Shown: positions 8,232 to 17,799 of the stretch, in pieces
How positions within the stretch are numbered: position 1 is the first letter of the stretch
Layout: every line of letters starts with the position of its first letter
Source of the DNA: Bacteroidota bacterium
GTDB lineage: Bacteria; Bacteroidota; Ignavibacteria; Tepidaquicellales; Tepidaquicellaceae
Reading direction: 5' to 3'
Length of the DNA: 64,000 nt
Assembly (NCBI GenBank): GCA_018266845.1
Contig: JAFDZO010000012.1
Location: 1 to 64,000, forward strand
The notes under the pieces: model-generated
Told to the model about the DNA's origin: nothing
Database searches by the model: none
What the model saw: the letters and a program-made list of their open reading frames with translations, nothing else
Translations under genes and position numbers: made by a program

Positions 8232-8559
8232 ATAGTTGTGAAATGCGCCTCACTTCACACAAAAATTTCTAACCCCTGTCAAGCAAAAAATAAAAAAATT
8301 CGCCTATTACTGCTAATACACAAATTCATCTTTGAAATAAATTTTCTTATTATTAATTTTAGTAAGTTCTTTTTTATACTTGAAAATAAGGCAAAAGCAT
8401 GAAAACCTGTTTAACTGTTTTAACAATAACTTAGCTGAAAACTTACGAGGGGGCGTAAGTTTTGCTATATGTTTTTACAGAGTTTAGCGCCACCAAAATT
8501 CGTTTTTTTCCGCTTGAAATACTCCAAAAACGGATGTTTTTGCCCCGAAAAAGCTAAAA
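8232..8559. other. Intergenic segment between convergent genes
   Basis: 328 bp between the propeller gene and ptsI. The only structure I see is the hairpin element described at 8412-8480. No credible ORF: the open frame at 8469-8663 overlaps the ptsI end and is low-complexity. Confidence 0.6.
8412..8480 (+). repeat. AGGGGG-loop hairpin element, copy 1
   Basis: Perfect 10-bp stem AAAACTTACG (8438-8447) / CGTAAGTTTT (8454-8463) around an AGGGGG loop. The flanks are also conserved with a second copy at 56875-56945: GTTTTAACA lies before the stem, ATATG just after it, and AGTTTAG further on. T-runs on both sides would let it act as a bidirectional terminator, but conservation outside the stem suggests a repeat family or small structured RNA. 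Confidence 0.65.
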
Positions 8560-10293
8560 TCAGATGCCAATCTTTTCTTTATAGAATAAATTCAGCTTCA
8601 TTTTTATCTCCTGCTCCGTATGAAGCGCAAGAAGTTCCTTTGAAAATGCCTTTATCTCTTTGAAGTTTACGGTGCGGATAATCTGCTTAATTTTGGGAAA
8701 AATATTCGGCGAAACGGAAAGCTCATCAACTCCCAGACCGATAAGCACTGCCGAAGCAAGCGGATTTGAAGCCATCTCCCCGCAGACACTGACCTTGATT
8801 TCGTTCTTATGCGCCGCCGAGATAATCTTGTTTATTGCGCGCAGGACTGCCGGGTGGAACTCCCTGTAAAGCGATGAAATAAGCTCGTTGCCTCTATCCA
8901 CAGCAAGCATGTATTGAATTAAATCGTTCGTGCCGATGCTGAAGAAATCAACTTCCTTAGCAAGCTCCTCTGCAAGCAGTACGGCAGAAGGCACTTCAAC
9001 CATCATACCAACGGGAATATGTTTATCGAAAGGGATTTTTGCTTCTGATAGTTCTTTCTTTACATCTTTCAGAATTTTCCTTGCGTCCTTAATTTCTTCC
9101 AGTGAAGAAATCATAGGAAACATGATTTTTACATTTTTCTTCGTTGAAGAAATTAAAATTGCCCTTAACTGTTCTTTGAAAATCTCTATTCTGTCGAGAC
9201 AGATTCTAATGCCTCGCCATCCGAGGAAGGGGTTCTGCTCTTTTTGCGAGCTTGGCAGCAGCTTATCGCCGCCTATATCGTAAGTGCGTATGGTAACGCT
9301 GTTAGGATGTGTTACATTTGCTATATGGGAATATTCCTCAATTTGTTCTTTTTCGGAAGGGAAGTCGCCCTTTTCAATAAATAGATGCTCCGTACGGTAA
9401 AGCCCCACACCGCAATGGGCATAGGTTGTAACGAAGTCAATTTCTTCATCAAACTCTATATTGGCAGTAAGTTCGATTTTTTTTCCGTCAACAGTTTCGG
9501 AAGGAAGCTCAATTACTTCAAATAGTTTTTGCTCATAGCGTTTATAATCTTCCAGCTTCGCGACATATTTTTCTATAGTATCATTTTTAGGATGTTGAAT
9601 TACAATTCCTTCGTATCCGTCAATGATGATTAGCTCTCCCGAAGTAATTGACTGTGAAACAACTTTCATCCCTACCACAGCAGGAACTCTAAGCGCGCGG
9701 GAAATAATAGCAGCATGTGAGGTAATGCCACCGACATCTGTAATGTACCCCTGTACTTTTCGCTTGCTGAATAAAATAGTGTCGGCAGGAGTAAGCTCGT
9801 GGGCAATGATGATGGAATTTTCCTCAACTTTTGACACGAGTTTTTCCCGCTTCATATTTCTGATAACACGGTTTTTGACATCGTTTATATCGGAAAAGCG
9901 TTCTTTCATATATTCATCATCGGCAGCAAGCAGAATTTTTCCGAGCTTGGAAATTTCATCATCGAAAACATATCCGGCGGTTCTTTTTTCGTTTATTATC
10001 CGCTTTATAACGCTCTCAAGAAAATATTTGTCATTTAATATCTCAAGCTGCGCATCAAATATCTGAGATTTCTTTTCTCCAATCCTTTCCTTTGACAGCG
10101 CATAAATTTTGTTAAGCTCTTTTACGGAAAACTCAATCGCTTTTTTAAATTCATCAAGCTCTTTTTCCACTTCGCCGTCTGAAATAACCTCGGCGTTTAT
10201 CTTTATCTGATTCCGTGTATAAAGATAAGCATGCCCTATGGAAATTCCCGGAGAAGCCGGTATGCCGTGGTATGTAATTTCTTTTCTGTTCAT
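8560..10293 (-). CDS. ptsI: PTS enzyme I (phosphoenolpyruvate-protein phosphotransferase)
   Basis: 577-aa cytoplasmic enzyme that moves phosphate from PEP to HPr. Family features in order: an N-terminal HPr-binding helical domain, the phospho-histidine domain with GGITSHAAIISRAL (His193), then a PEP-binding barrel with GVGLYRTEHLF, TYDIGGDK, GMMVEVPSA and the C-terminal VCGEMASNP containing the catalytic Cys. Length is normal. The ATG directly abuts the stop codon (TAG) of the FKBP gene upstream, so translation is probably coupled. No HPr, HprK or EII gene is in the window, so whether it serves sugar uptake or a regulatory relay cannot be told. Confidence 0.93.
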   Translation of the reverse strand: MNRKEITYHGIPASPGISIGHAYLYTRNQIKINAEVISDGEVEKELDEFKKAIEFSVKELNKIYALSKERIGEKKSQIFDAQLEILNDKYFLESVIKRIINEKRTAGYVFDDEISKLGKILLAADDEYMKERFSDINDVKNRVIRNMKREKLVSKVEENSIIIAHELTPADTILFSKRKVQGYITDVGGITSHAAIISRALRVPAVVGMKVVSQSITSGELIIIDGYEGIVIQHPKNDTIEKYVAKLEDYKRYEQKLFEVIELPSETVDGKKIELTANIEFDEEIDFVTTYAHCGVGLYRTEHLFIEKGDFPSEKEQIEEYSHIANVTHPNSVTIRTYDIGGDKLLPSSQKEQNPFLGWRGIRICLDRIEIFKEQLRAILISSTKKNVKIMFPMISSLEEIKDARKILKDVKKELSEAKIPFDKHIPVGMMVEVPSAVLLAEELAKEVDFFSIGTNDLIQYMLAVDRGNELISSLYREFHPAVLRAINKIISAAHKNEIKVSVCGEMASNPLASAVLIGLGVDELSVSPNIFPKIKQIIRTVNFKEIKAFSKELLALHTEQEIKMKLNLFYKEKIGI

Positions 10294-11061
10294 CTACTTT
10301 GCTTCGAGCTTTTGCAGCATTTGTTTTGCATTATCATTTTGGGGGTTAAGCTCAAGCGATTTTTTATAGTTTTTTATTGCAAGCTCTTTTTGTCCGTCAA
10401 GCATACAGCCCTCACCTAAAGAATCATAAACGTTTGCCGACAATGGAAATTCTTTCGCGTTCAGTTCAAATATTTTTACCGCATCTTTATAACGCTGCCC
10501 CTGCAATAAATTATAGCCAAGTGTATTAAGCTGCGCTTCTTTAAAATTGTATTCATCAAAAGATTTTTCTTTTGCTTCGTAATATCTCTTAATGGCTTCA
10601 TCTATATTTTTTTCAAAAATAATCAGGAGCATTTCGTCTCCGATAGATTTTCGCACTTTGTCTATTCCCAAAACTTCAACATCGAATACTAATGTAGAGT
10701 TCGAGGGAATTACGTTTCCGGCTCCTCTTTCTCCATAGGCAAGATTTGGGGGAATAACAAATCTGTATTTGTCGCCTATCTTCATTATGGCAACGCCTTC
10801 ATCCCACCCTTTAATTACCTGTCCGCCGCCAAGCTCAAACTCAAACGGCTCATTCCTGTCTCTTGATGAATCAAATTTTTTGCCGTCAAGAAGATATCCG
10901 TCATAATGAACAATTGCCATCATTCCGGGAACAGTTTCCTTTCCGCCGGAACTCGTGATTACTATGTATTTCAATCCCGAAGCCGTTGTAATTGTATCCT
11001 GAGCAAAAGAAAAGTTAAAACAAAACAAAACTGCTATTACAGCTAAAAAATTTTTTATCAT
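10294..11061 (-). CDS. FKBP-type peptidyl-prolyl isomerase with TPR tail
   Basis: 255-aa protein with a signal peptide ([21 protein letters not shown]) and an FKBP domain at about residues 25-112. The FKBP domain shows [51 protein letters not shown] and [10 protein letters not shown]. The C-terminal half contains helical TPR repeats ([33 protein letters not shown]). It should catalyse proline isomerisation in the periplasm, with the TPR part binding partner proteins. It lies 9 bp after the O-methyltransferase gene and abuts ptsI, in the middle of a four-gene minus-strand operon. Confidence 0.9.
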   Translation of the reverse strand: MIKNFLAVIAVLFCFNFSFAQDTITTASGLKYIVITSSGGKETVPGMMAIVHYDGYLLDGKKFDSSRDRNEPFEFELGGGQVIKGWDEGVAIMKIGDKYRFVIPPNLAYGERGAGNVIPSNSTLVFDVEVLGIDKVRKSIGDEMLLIIFEKNIDEAIKRYYEAKEKSFDEYNFKEAQLNTLGYNLLQGQRYKDAVKIFELNAKEFPLSANVYDSLGEGCMLDGQKELAIKNYKKSLELNPQNDNAKQMLQKLEAK

Positions 11062-11070
11062 TTTTAAGAT

Positions 11071-11712
11071 TTATTTTTTTCTAATAATCATTAAGCCGTC
11101 TCTTACCGGCAAAAGTATGTTTTCTACTCTGTCATCACTCATTATTTTTTTATTGAACTCAAACAATGCTCTTGTATCTTCATCCATATCTTTTTTATCC
11201 TCGAGAATTTTACCGCTCCATAAAACGTTATCTGCGAGTATAATTCCGCCGCTGTTCATCTTATCAAAAACCATATCATAATAATTTGCATAATTCGTTT
11301 TATCGGCATCAATAAAGACCAAATCAAAATTTATTTCAAGCATCGGAATTATTTCAAGAGCATTTCCAGTTACTCTTTCTATTTTATCTGATACTCCGGC
11401 TTTATCGAAATATTTTTTGTTAATTGCTTCAAGCTCGTTATTAATATCAATTGTAAAAAGCTTACCGCCTTCCTGCAATCCTTCACAAAGACAGATTGCA
11501 GAGTACCCGGTATAAGTTCCGATTTCAAGTATATATTTCGGCTTCACAAGTTTACTTATCATTGCAAGAATTCTTCCCTGCATATGTCCGCTAAGCATTT
11601 GCGGATAGGGTATATTCGAGTAAGTCTCTGCATTAAGCTCTTTTAGTACAGTGCTTTCATCTGTGGTGTGCTCTTCGGCGTACTGCGAAATTTTCGAGTC
11701 AAGAAAATCCAT
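11071..11712 (-). CDS. Class I SAM-dependent O-methyltransferase
   Basis: 213-aa cytoplasmic enzyme of the catechol/caffeoyl-CoA O-methyltransferase type (Methyltransf_3). SAM-binding motif I is ILEIGTYTGYSAICL, the acidic ribose-binding residue is in FTIDINNE, and the metal-binding Asp lies in LVFIDADKTNYANYYD, followed by GGIILADNVLWSG. The substrate is probably a small catechol-like or hydroxylated molecule, but the family is broad. The ATG directly follows the DinB stop codon. Confidence 0.9.
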   Translation of the reverse strand: MDFLDSKISQYAEEHTTDESTVLKELNAETYSNIPYPQMLSGHMQGRILAMISKLVKPKYILEIGTYTGYSAICLCEGLQEGGKLFTIDINNELEAINKKYFDKAGVSDKIERVTGNALEIIPMLEINFDLVFIDADKTNYANYYDMVFDKMNSGGIILADNVLWSGKILEDKKDMDEDTRALFEFNKKIMSDDRVENILLPVRDGLMIIRKK

Positions 11713-12213
11713 TTAAACTGTCTGAATTCCTTTTGATTTCATAAACCATGTTAATTGCCCCATGTGCATTGGCTCATGCCTTATGGCATGGTGAATAACT
11801 ATTCTGTTATCATCTTTATCGCCGAATTTAATTCCCATTTTATTTTTTTCGTTCAGGAATTCATCATTTAAGCCCTTGAGATGTTTCATCGCTTCGGCGT
11901 GTATTTCATCCATAATTTCTTTTACTTCAAAATATGGGGGCTTCGTTTTTATTTCTGCAGGGTTAGAGCCAAAGCCGTATTCATCAAGCCATTTATATTT
12001 GTCAAAATCACTTCCTAAGGCAGTCAACAGTAAAAACCCTTCTGCCCATGCCAGATGAGCAGTAATCCAGTATGGCGAGTTTAGAACTGCTCCGTTTATT
12101 TCTATAGAATCGTTTATTAATGATTCCTGAATTCGAGATAAGAATCCTTTCGTGAGGGAACGGGTTGATTCAAATGCATCGGCAAGTATGATGCACTCTG
12201 TGTTTGCTGCCAT
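11713..12213 (-). CDS. DinB-family protein
   Basis: 166-aa four-helix-bundle protein of the DinB/YfiT superfamily, which includes metal-dependent thiol transferases and many uncharacterised members. The metal-ligand pattern is visible: His in WITAHLAWAEGF and His residues in HHAIRHEPMHMGQLTWFM. The open frame extends 22 codons further upstream, but the ATG at 12213 (MAANTECI) gives the usual family N-terminus. It is the first gene of the minus-strand unit DinB, O-methyltransferase, FKBP, ptsI. Two more DinB proteins are encoded at 17.3-18.3 kb on the other strand. Confidence 0.8.
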   Translation of the reverse strand: MAANTECIILADAFESTRSLTKGFLSRIQESLINDSIEINGAVLNSPYWITAHLAWAEGFLLLTALGSDFDKYKWLDEYGFGSNPAEIKTKPPYFEVKEIMDEIHAEAMKHLKGLNDEFLNEKNKMGIKFGDKDDNRIVIHHAIRHEPMHMGQLTWFMKSKGIQTV

Positions 12214-12422
12214 TATGATTTTTTTGTGATAAAAATGAAAATATCGTGTTAAGTTATCAATTTTAATTTGCTTTATCAATAAATATTCTTTAGTTTTTCT
12301 TATTGTGAATCAAATCGTTTGAAACCAATTATCCTCTGTTCTGCTTTCAAAGTCTGGAAAACGAAACATACTGATATTTTAAAAATAGAAATTCTAAAAA
12401 GGTTATTCTTATTCACACTATT

Positions 12423-13460
12423 TTGAAAAAAACATTTTCAGCAATATTGTTATTTCTGCTTTTTTTCATCTCAAAACTTTCATTTTCTCAAGCAGATCTT
12501 GAAATTACGGACAGAATAATTTACTCTGTTTCTTTAGACAGCCTTAACTCATCTTCAAAAAAAGAATTATTAAATACTTTATGTAATTTGGTGTATGATG
12601 GGAAAATTCAACCGGCACGGTATTTGGGAGAAAGCGTTCATTTAATGCCGGAGTTTTACAATGTGCTGAGGATAGGTGAAGCAAAAGAGTATTTTTACTG
12701 GGATGATACTATAAAATATTACCCTGACACAACAACTGATGAAATGAAACGGAAAAGAGATAACCGCGTGTATAGAACTAACATTTCTAATCTTTCTTTT
12801 CTGGAAAAGTGGTACTTTAATACCAAACTAAATATTTTTGTAAAAAAAATTAAAGGTGTAATATTATTTCAAGATGAATATACTCATAATGTTGGCATGA
12901 GAGAAAACTACTATTTGCCTCTCAACGATACTATACAAAATCGGTATCTTCAAAAATTCCTTATAAGAAAAAATATAATGTATGACGTTCCTATTACCAA
13001 AAAAAATTTCAATGAAAATTCAGAGAGCAATTGGTGGTATAACTATTTAGAGCCTTCAAAAAGAGAAAAATTTTTTTCTTTATTAACTTACAAAGCCCTA
13101 AGAGATTCCATTGCCCCATTACCAGTTTATTCACCATATTATCCATACGATACATTGTTAAAAAGTAGTAATTATATAAACTCAGACCTGGTTAATTTAT
13201 ACTATGGAAGAACAATTTGGTATGGTAGCGACCCTCTTTTGTTTGGTATGACTGATGAAAAAATACTTCAATGTTGTTTTGAATTAGCAGATTGGACAAC
13301 TATAAAAAAGATTCGTTTTCATGAAGACTGGTATTTTGATCCTGATAATCTTCACTTCGAAAAAAAAATATTGGGTATAGGAATGATTGTTGATACATAT
13401 GATGAGCTTGGACAAGTGAATGGGGAAAAATGTCTGGTTTACTATAAACTACAAAATTGA
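12423..13460 (+). CDS. Secreted protein of unknown function
   Basis: 345-aa protein with a signal peptide (MKKTFSAILLFLLFFISKLSFSQ). I do not recognise a domain in the mature part, which is rich in Tyr, Lys and Asp and has no T9SS tail, lipobox or repeats. The start codon is TTG at 12423, in register with the signal peptide. It is followed one base later by the purine permease ATG, suggesting co-transcription, although a functional link is not obvious. Confidence 0.7.
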   Translation: MKKTFSAILLFLLFFISKLSFSQADLEITDRIIYSVSLDSLNSSSKKELLNTLCNLVYDGKIQPARYLGESVHLMPEFYNVLRIGEAKEYFYWDDTIKYYPDTTTDEMKRKRDNRVYRTNISNLSFLEKWYFNTKLNIFVKKIKGVILFQDEYTHNVGMRENYYLPLNDTIQNRYLQKFLIRKNIMYDVPITKKNFNENSESNWWYNYLEPSKREKFFSLLTYKALRDSIAPLPVYSPYYPYDTLLKSSNYINSDLVNLYYGRTIWYGSDPLLFGMTDEKILQCCFELADWTTIKKIRFHEDWYFDPDNLHFEKKILGIGMIVDTYDELGQVNGEKCLVYYKLQN

Positions 13461-13461
13461 A

Positions 13462-14784
13462 ATGCCCTTATCTTTTCGCTTAAAAGAATACAACACCGCC
13501 ATCCGCACTGAAGTAATTGCAGGAATCACATCTTTTCTTGCCTGTATGTATATTGTGGTCGTAAATCCTGCAATACTGAAAGATGCGGGAATGCCTTTTT
13601 CCGCAGTACTTACTGCTACCGTGCTTGTCTGTTTTTTTTCAAGTGTAGCTATGGGGCTTTATGCAAATAATCCTATACTTGTCGCGCCTGGAATGGGTAT
13701 AAATGCGTTCTTCACATATACTGCCGTTCTCGGAATGGGAATGAGCTGGCAGACTGCGCTCGGCACAGTGTTCTGGTCGGGAGTGTTTATTATGCTTCTT
13801 TCTTTTTCAAATGTACGCGTGCATATTTTGAAAGCTGTTCCACATTCTGTCAGAATGGGGCTTGCATCGGGCATCGGCTTGTTCATTGCTCTTATAGGAC
13901 TTGAAAACTCCGGTTTTATTATAGCAAACAAAGCTACTCTTATTTCTAAAGCCGCTCTCAATCCTATGACAGGAACGTTTCTTATCGGTCTTACAATTAC
14001 TATTATTTTAGTAATAAAAAAAATTCCCGGGGCTTTTATTCTCGGAATAATTATCACCACGCTCCTCGCTATTCCTATAGGAAGGTTATGGGGCGATGCA
14101 TCAGCCGTAAACTTTGGAACGAAGACTCTTGTTACTTACAGAGGAATTTTTGCTCCGCCTGATTTTTCATTATTTTTCTCAATGGATTTTCTCGGTGCAT
14201 TAAAAGTTTCTGCGATGCCTGTAATATTTACTTTCGTTTTTGTGGATATGTTTGACAGTATTTCGACTTTTATGGGAATTGCCGAAGCGGGAAACCTCCT
14301 TGATAAAAACGGTGAACCACGAAACGTAAAACAATCGTTGATTGTTGACGGATTTTCAAGCGTAATTTCAGGATTGTTCGGAACAAGCGCAGGCACTGCT
14401 TACATAGAATCCGCCACAGGTATCCGCGAAGGCGGAAGAACGGGATTGACTGCGGTTATCGGCGGATTGTTATTTCTTCCGTGTATGTTTTTCTCGCCGC
14501 TGCTTTCTGTAGTTCCCTCTATTGCAACTGCTCCCATTCTCATATTGGTCGGAGCGTTGTTTATGATTCCTATCACTCGCCTTAACTGGGGTGATTTTGA
14601 AGAGTCTTTCCCCGCCTTCATATCAATGATAATGATTCCATTCACTTTTTCTATAAACGAGGGGATTGTATTCGGACTTTTGAGTTACACAATAATAAAG
14701 TCAGTACTCGGAAAATTTAAAGAAATTACCCCTATGCTGATAATACTGGACGTGATTTCTATAATATTTATGATTTATAAATAA
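13462..14784 (+). CDS. NCS2-family purine permease (AzgA type)
   Basis: 440-aa inner-membrane transporter with about 12-14 helices. It matches the adenine/guanine/hypoxanthine branch of NCS2 (COG2252): TEVIAGITSFLACMYIVVVNP, NPILVAPGMGINAFFTY, FVDMFDSISTFMGIAE and GLFGTSAGTAYIESATGI. It should import purine bases by proton symport. The open frame begins 14 codons earlier inside the preceding gene, but the ATG at 13462, one base after that gene's stop, gives the conserved family N-terminus (RLKEYNTAIRTE). An AT-rich inverted repeat follows the stop. Confidence 0.9.
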   Translation: MPLSFRLKEYNTAIRTEVIAGITSFLACMYIVVVNPAILKDAGMPFSAVLTATVLVCFFSSVAMGLYANNPILVAPGMGINAFFTYTAVLGMGMSWQTALGTVFWSGVFIMLLSFSNVRVHILKAVPHSVRMGLASGIGLFIALIGLENSGFIIANKATLISKAALNPMTGTFLIGLTITIILVIKKIPGAFILGIIITTLLAIPIGRLWGDASAVNFGTKTLVTYRGIFAPPDFSLFFSMDFLGALKVSAMPVIFTFVFVDMFDSISTFMGIAEAGNLLDKNGEPRNVKQSLIVDGFSSVISGLFGTSAGTAYIESATGIREGGRTGLTAVIGGLLFLPCMFFSPLLSVVPSIATAPILILVGALFMIPITRLNWGDFEESFPAFISMIMIPFTFSINEGIVFGLLSYTIIKSVLGKFKEITPMLIILDVISIIFMIYK

Positions 14785-15058
14785 ATCTTTTTTATAATAG
14801 ATAAGAACACCCCTTATTATAAAAATCTACTCAACCAAACACAAACCCCAAAAGAATATTTTTTATCATTATAATTAATTTTACTGCTTTTTTACCCAAA
14901 AATATCTGTATGAATATATCTTGAATCTGTATTTACATTTCTTTAATTTATTATACATGATTTTATTTTTAAATCAAAACTATAAAGAAATTTTTGTTTT
15001 GAATATTGATAAAACATGAATTGGCGCATTAAGAGAGCAAATAAAGGCACAATAAAAA

Positions 15059-16510
15059 ATGTCAAAAAAACTCTTTTTGCTACTTATTGGGGTTTTAATA
15101 CTCCAGCGTTTCTTTCATATTTACAATATTATAGAAGATGCCCATTCTTGGAGACAGTATGATACATTATTTTACGCATATGATTTTTTTACAAATGGAC
15201 TAGACCTTCTTAGACCTTCCGTCGCCTGGCTTGGGAACTATAAGACTCTAATACTTGAGTTTCCTGTTATTTCTGCCATTATGTCGTTCATGTATTATAT
15301 CCCTGGCCCCCCCATTACATACATGAAAATAATTTCTTTTCTGTTTTTTCTTTTATCAACGTATTTTTTATACAAAATTGTCTGCCTTCTTTACTACAAA
15401 AGATTAGCCCAGCTAACTGTCATAACATATCTATCGCTTCCCCTATCACTTTTTTACTCAGTCGCTCTAAACATAGATTTTGCCGAAATGGCAATGGTTT
15501 TAGCAATGATATACTATTATTTGATTGGGTATGAACGCCAAGATTTGAGATTAATATTAATGGGAACGTTTTTGGGAATATTCGGATGCTTAATCAAAGT
15601 TCCTTATATGTTATTAGGTTATGCTATAATATTTTATTTCATAATAAAAGAAAAGCGTACTGCCTTTTTTTTGAAAACACTACCTATAACTGTAATTCCT
15701 GTTTGCTTGTTTATTTTATGGCAAATGTATTCTATGAAGATAAATAATCAAGCTCCTGATTGGGAATTTATACCCGGATACATTAAATTTATTAATATGT
15801 CATTTTGGTATTTTGGAGATGTTAGCTTAAGGCTTAATCCCGTAAACTGGATAAAAATTGCAATAAGACTTTGCGTAAATACTATTTCACTTATCGGGTT
15901 GCCTTTTTTTGTTTATTCATTTTTTGTCAGAATTAAAAACAAAATGTACTTCCATATATTGGGTTTAGGCTTCATTCTGTATGTAATTATTTTTTTTAAT
16001 TTAAACCTAATCCATGAGTATTATCAGATTCCGTTTTTAATTATTTCTTCTTTTTATATATCTGTTGGTATTGACTCATTGAAAAACAAGTTTACCCAGT
16101 CATTATTAAAGTCTAAGTATATAATTTCAGCCGTATTGTTATTACTCTGCATTAGCAATATTTCATTTACAGAAATAACCAACTACAAACCTGATTATCT
16201 CAGGCTTAGTGCTTCTGATTTCATAAAAAGAAACACAAGCATTAACGATGTGATTATAGCGTCTATCGAAGATACAGATCCAAGAGATCCAAGAATCTTA
16301 TCTGCCTCTTACAGAAAAGGCTGGTCTATTAAAACTTCAGATTTAAATAAAGACCTTCTCGATTCTTTGAAGAATTACGGTGCAAATTATCTAGCAATTG
16401 TAAGCGATAAGGAAGTCCCGGAAAATATAATGAGGTATTTCAATGAATCGCAATTAAAATCTGAAATGATTGATAAAGATAAATGGAAAATTTTTCTTTT
16501 CAAGTTTTAA
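15059..16510 (+). CDS. GT-C (GT39/ArnT-like) membrane glycosyltransferase
   Basis: 483-aa polytopic protein with about ten hydrophobic segments and a short soluble C-terminal domain of about 80 aa. The first periplasmic loop has EDAHSWRQYDTLFYAYDF, matching the acidic, ligand-binding first loop of GT-C enzymes that use polyprenyl-phosphate sugars. It would transfer a sugar to a lipid, glycan or protein on the periplasmic side. It stands alone, with 274 bp upstream and 179 bp downstream free of genes. The exact family member and acceptor cannot be told from sequence. Confidence 0.65.
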   Translation: MSKKLFLLLIGVLILQRFFHIYNIIEDAHSWRQYDTLFYAYDFFTNGLDLLRPSVAWLGNYKTLILEFPVISAIMSFMYYIPGPPITYMKIISFLFFLLSTYFLYKIVCLLYYKRLAQLTVITYLSLPLSLFYSVALNIDFAEMAMVLAMIYYYLIGYERQDLRLILMGTFLGIFGCLIKVPYMLLGYAIIFYFIIKEKRTAFFLKTLPITVIPVCLFILWQMYSMKINNQAPDWEFIPGYIKFINMSFWYFGDVSLRLNPVNWIKIAIRLCVNTISLIGLPFFVYSFFVRIKNKMYFHILGLGFILYVIIFFNLNLIHEYYQIPFLIISSFYISVGIDSLKNKFTQSLLKSKYIISAVLLLLCISNISFTEITNYKPDYLRLSASDFIKRNTSINDVIIASIEDTDPRDPRILSASYRKGWSIKTSDLNKDLLDSLKNYGANYLAIVSDKEVPENIMRYFNESQLKSEMIDKDKWKIFLFKF

Positions 16511-16689
16511 TTTTTTTGAAGAATTCGATTCAAAATTAAATGTATTTCAAAAGTAAATTTTTATAATTTGCTTTTGCATTTTACTACTACTCTACAACAA
16601 ATCTGCTCCTTAATTTATTTCTTGTTGTTATTTTTCCGTATTGCTATGTTACAGTTTCCTTCTCATTTTCATAAAATAAATCCAAATCC

Positions 16690-17268
16690 ATGACTGAAGC
16701 AGAAATCAACTCAATCAATAAAGAGCTTGAGTCCCTCTATGAAGATTACATGAAAGCCCGTAAGAGAATGGTAGAGCTGAATGCAAAGCTCGGTGATACG
16801 ATTGTATCGCAGGACTATGAGTTCACCTCTCTTGACGGAGGAAAGGTAAAGCTTTCCGAAATGTTCGGCAGTAAAAAAAATCTTTTTGTAATTCACAATA
16901 TGGGCAAGAGTTGCTCATATTGCACGATGTGGGCAGACGGAATAAACGGCATATATAAATATCTGGAGGGCAGGGGAAAAAGTGCTGTCGTTCTCATTGC
17001 AGGCGATGATTTGGAAACGCACAGACAGTTTAAAAATTCAAGAGGGTGGACGATGACAAGTTACTCGGCAAAAGAAAACGATTTTACTAAAGAAATGGGT
17101 TTTCAGGGCGGAGAAAATTTCTACCCGGGCGTTTCTGTTTTTGAAAAAACAGATGACGGAAAAATTAGAAGAATAAATAAAGAGTGGTTCGGACCTACAG
17201 ACCCATATTGCCCTGTATGGCATTTTCTTGAACTGCTCCCGCATGAAGATATTACAATGAATTCATAA
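16690..17268 (+). CDS. DUF899-like thioredoxin-fold protein
   Basis: 192-aa cytoplasmic protein. An N-terminal coiled helix (residues 1-35) precedes a thioredoxin-like core with SCSYCTMWADGING (CxxC), then VLIAGDDLETHRQF and GPTDPYCPVWHFLELLP. This resembles the DUF899 family, whose motif is C-x-x-C-x-x-WAD. Redox or detoxification activity is possible but unproven for the family. It is 15 bp upstream of two tandem DinB genes, and together the three look like a small operon. Confidence 0.75.
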   Translation: MTEAEINSINKELESLYEDYMKARKRMVELNAKLGDTIVSQDYEFTSLDGGKVKLSEMFGSKKNLFVIHNMGKSCSYCTMWADGINGIYKYLEGRGKSAVVLIAGDDLETHRQFKNSRGWTMTSYSAKENDFTKEMGFQGGENFYPGVSVFEKTDDGKIRRINKEWFGPTDPYCPVWHFLELLPHEDITMNS

Positions 17269-17283
17269 ATTTTTAGTTAGAAA

Positions 17284-17787
17284 ATGAATAACTCGCTCTC
17301 AAAATTATTAGCAAAGCAATATGTGGAGTCAGCAGGCTGGGCAGATTGGATTTTACGGACATTATCGGATGATGATTTAAAATTAGAAATTGCTCCGGGC
17401 AAAAATCACGGTGTCTGGATTCTCGGGCATCTGATTGCATGTGAAGATGATTTTTCACTGTATATGGGAAAGGGAGAAATAACTATCCCAGACTATCAAA
17501 AACTATTTTGTGAAGGCAGTAAATTACAACCGGTAGAAAATTATCCGCCGGTTTCTGAGCTTCGTGAAAAATGGAGCGAGATAATCAGAAAAAATAAAAA
17601 AATTTATGACGCTTTAACTGATAACGAACTACAAGAACTTCATTCAAATAAAAACGATTCAGACAACGCTTTTTGGAAAACAAAAGAAGATGTAATAATT
17701 CACTGGCAGCTGCATACTATGTATCACGCAGGACAGTTAGGAATTTTAACTTCACAAGCCGGAAAAATACTTACTCCTTCAAATTAA
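17284..17787 (+). CDS. DinB-family protein, tandem copy 1
   Basis: 167-aa predicted four-helix-bundle metalloprotein. Metal-ligand candidates are His in WILGHLIACEDDF and the pair in HWQLHTMYHAGQLG. It shares long identical or near-identical stretches with the next gene, notably PGKNHGVW, GSKLQPVENYPP and MYHAGQL, so the two arose by tandem duplication. Function unknown; relatives include bacillithiol- or glutathione-dependent transferases. Confidence 0.82.
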   Translation: MNNSLSKLLAKQYVESAGWADWILRTLSDDDLKLEIAPGKNHGVWILGHLIACEDDFSLYMGKGEITIPDYQKLFCEGSKLQPVENYPPVSELREKWSEIIRKNKKIYDALTDNELQELHSNKNDSDNAFWKTKEDVIIHWQLHTMYHAGQLGILTSQAGKILTPSN

Positions 17788-17799
17788 TATAAATTTCTT

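Noticed and set aside
9623-10066. 147-aa plus-strand ORF antisense to ptsI
   Set aside because: The minus-strand ptsI motifs are continuous through the region; this is a Ser/Ile-rich shadow.
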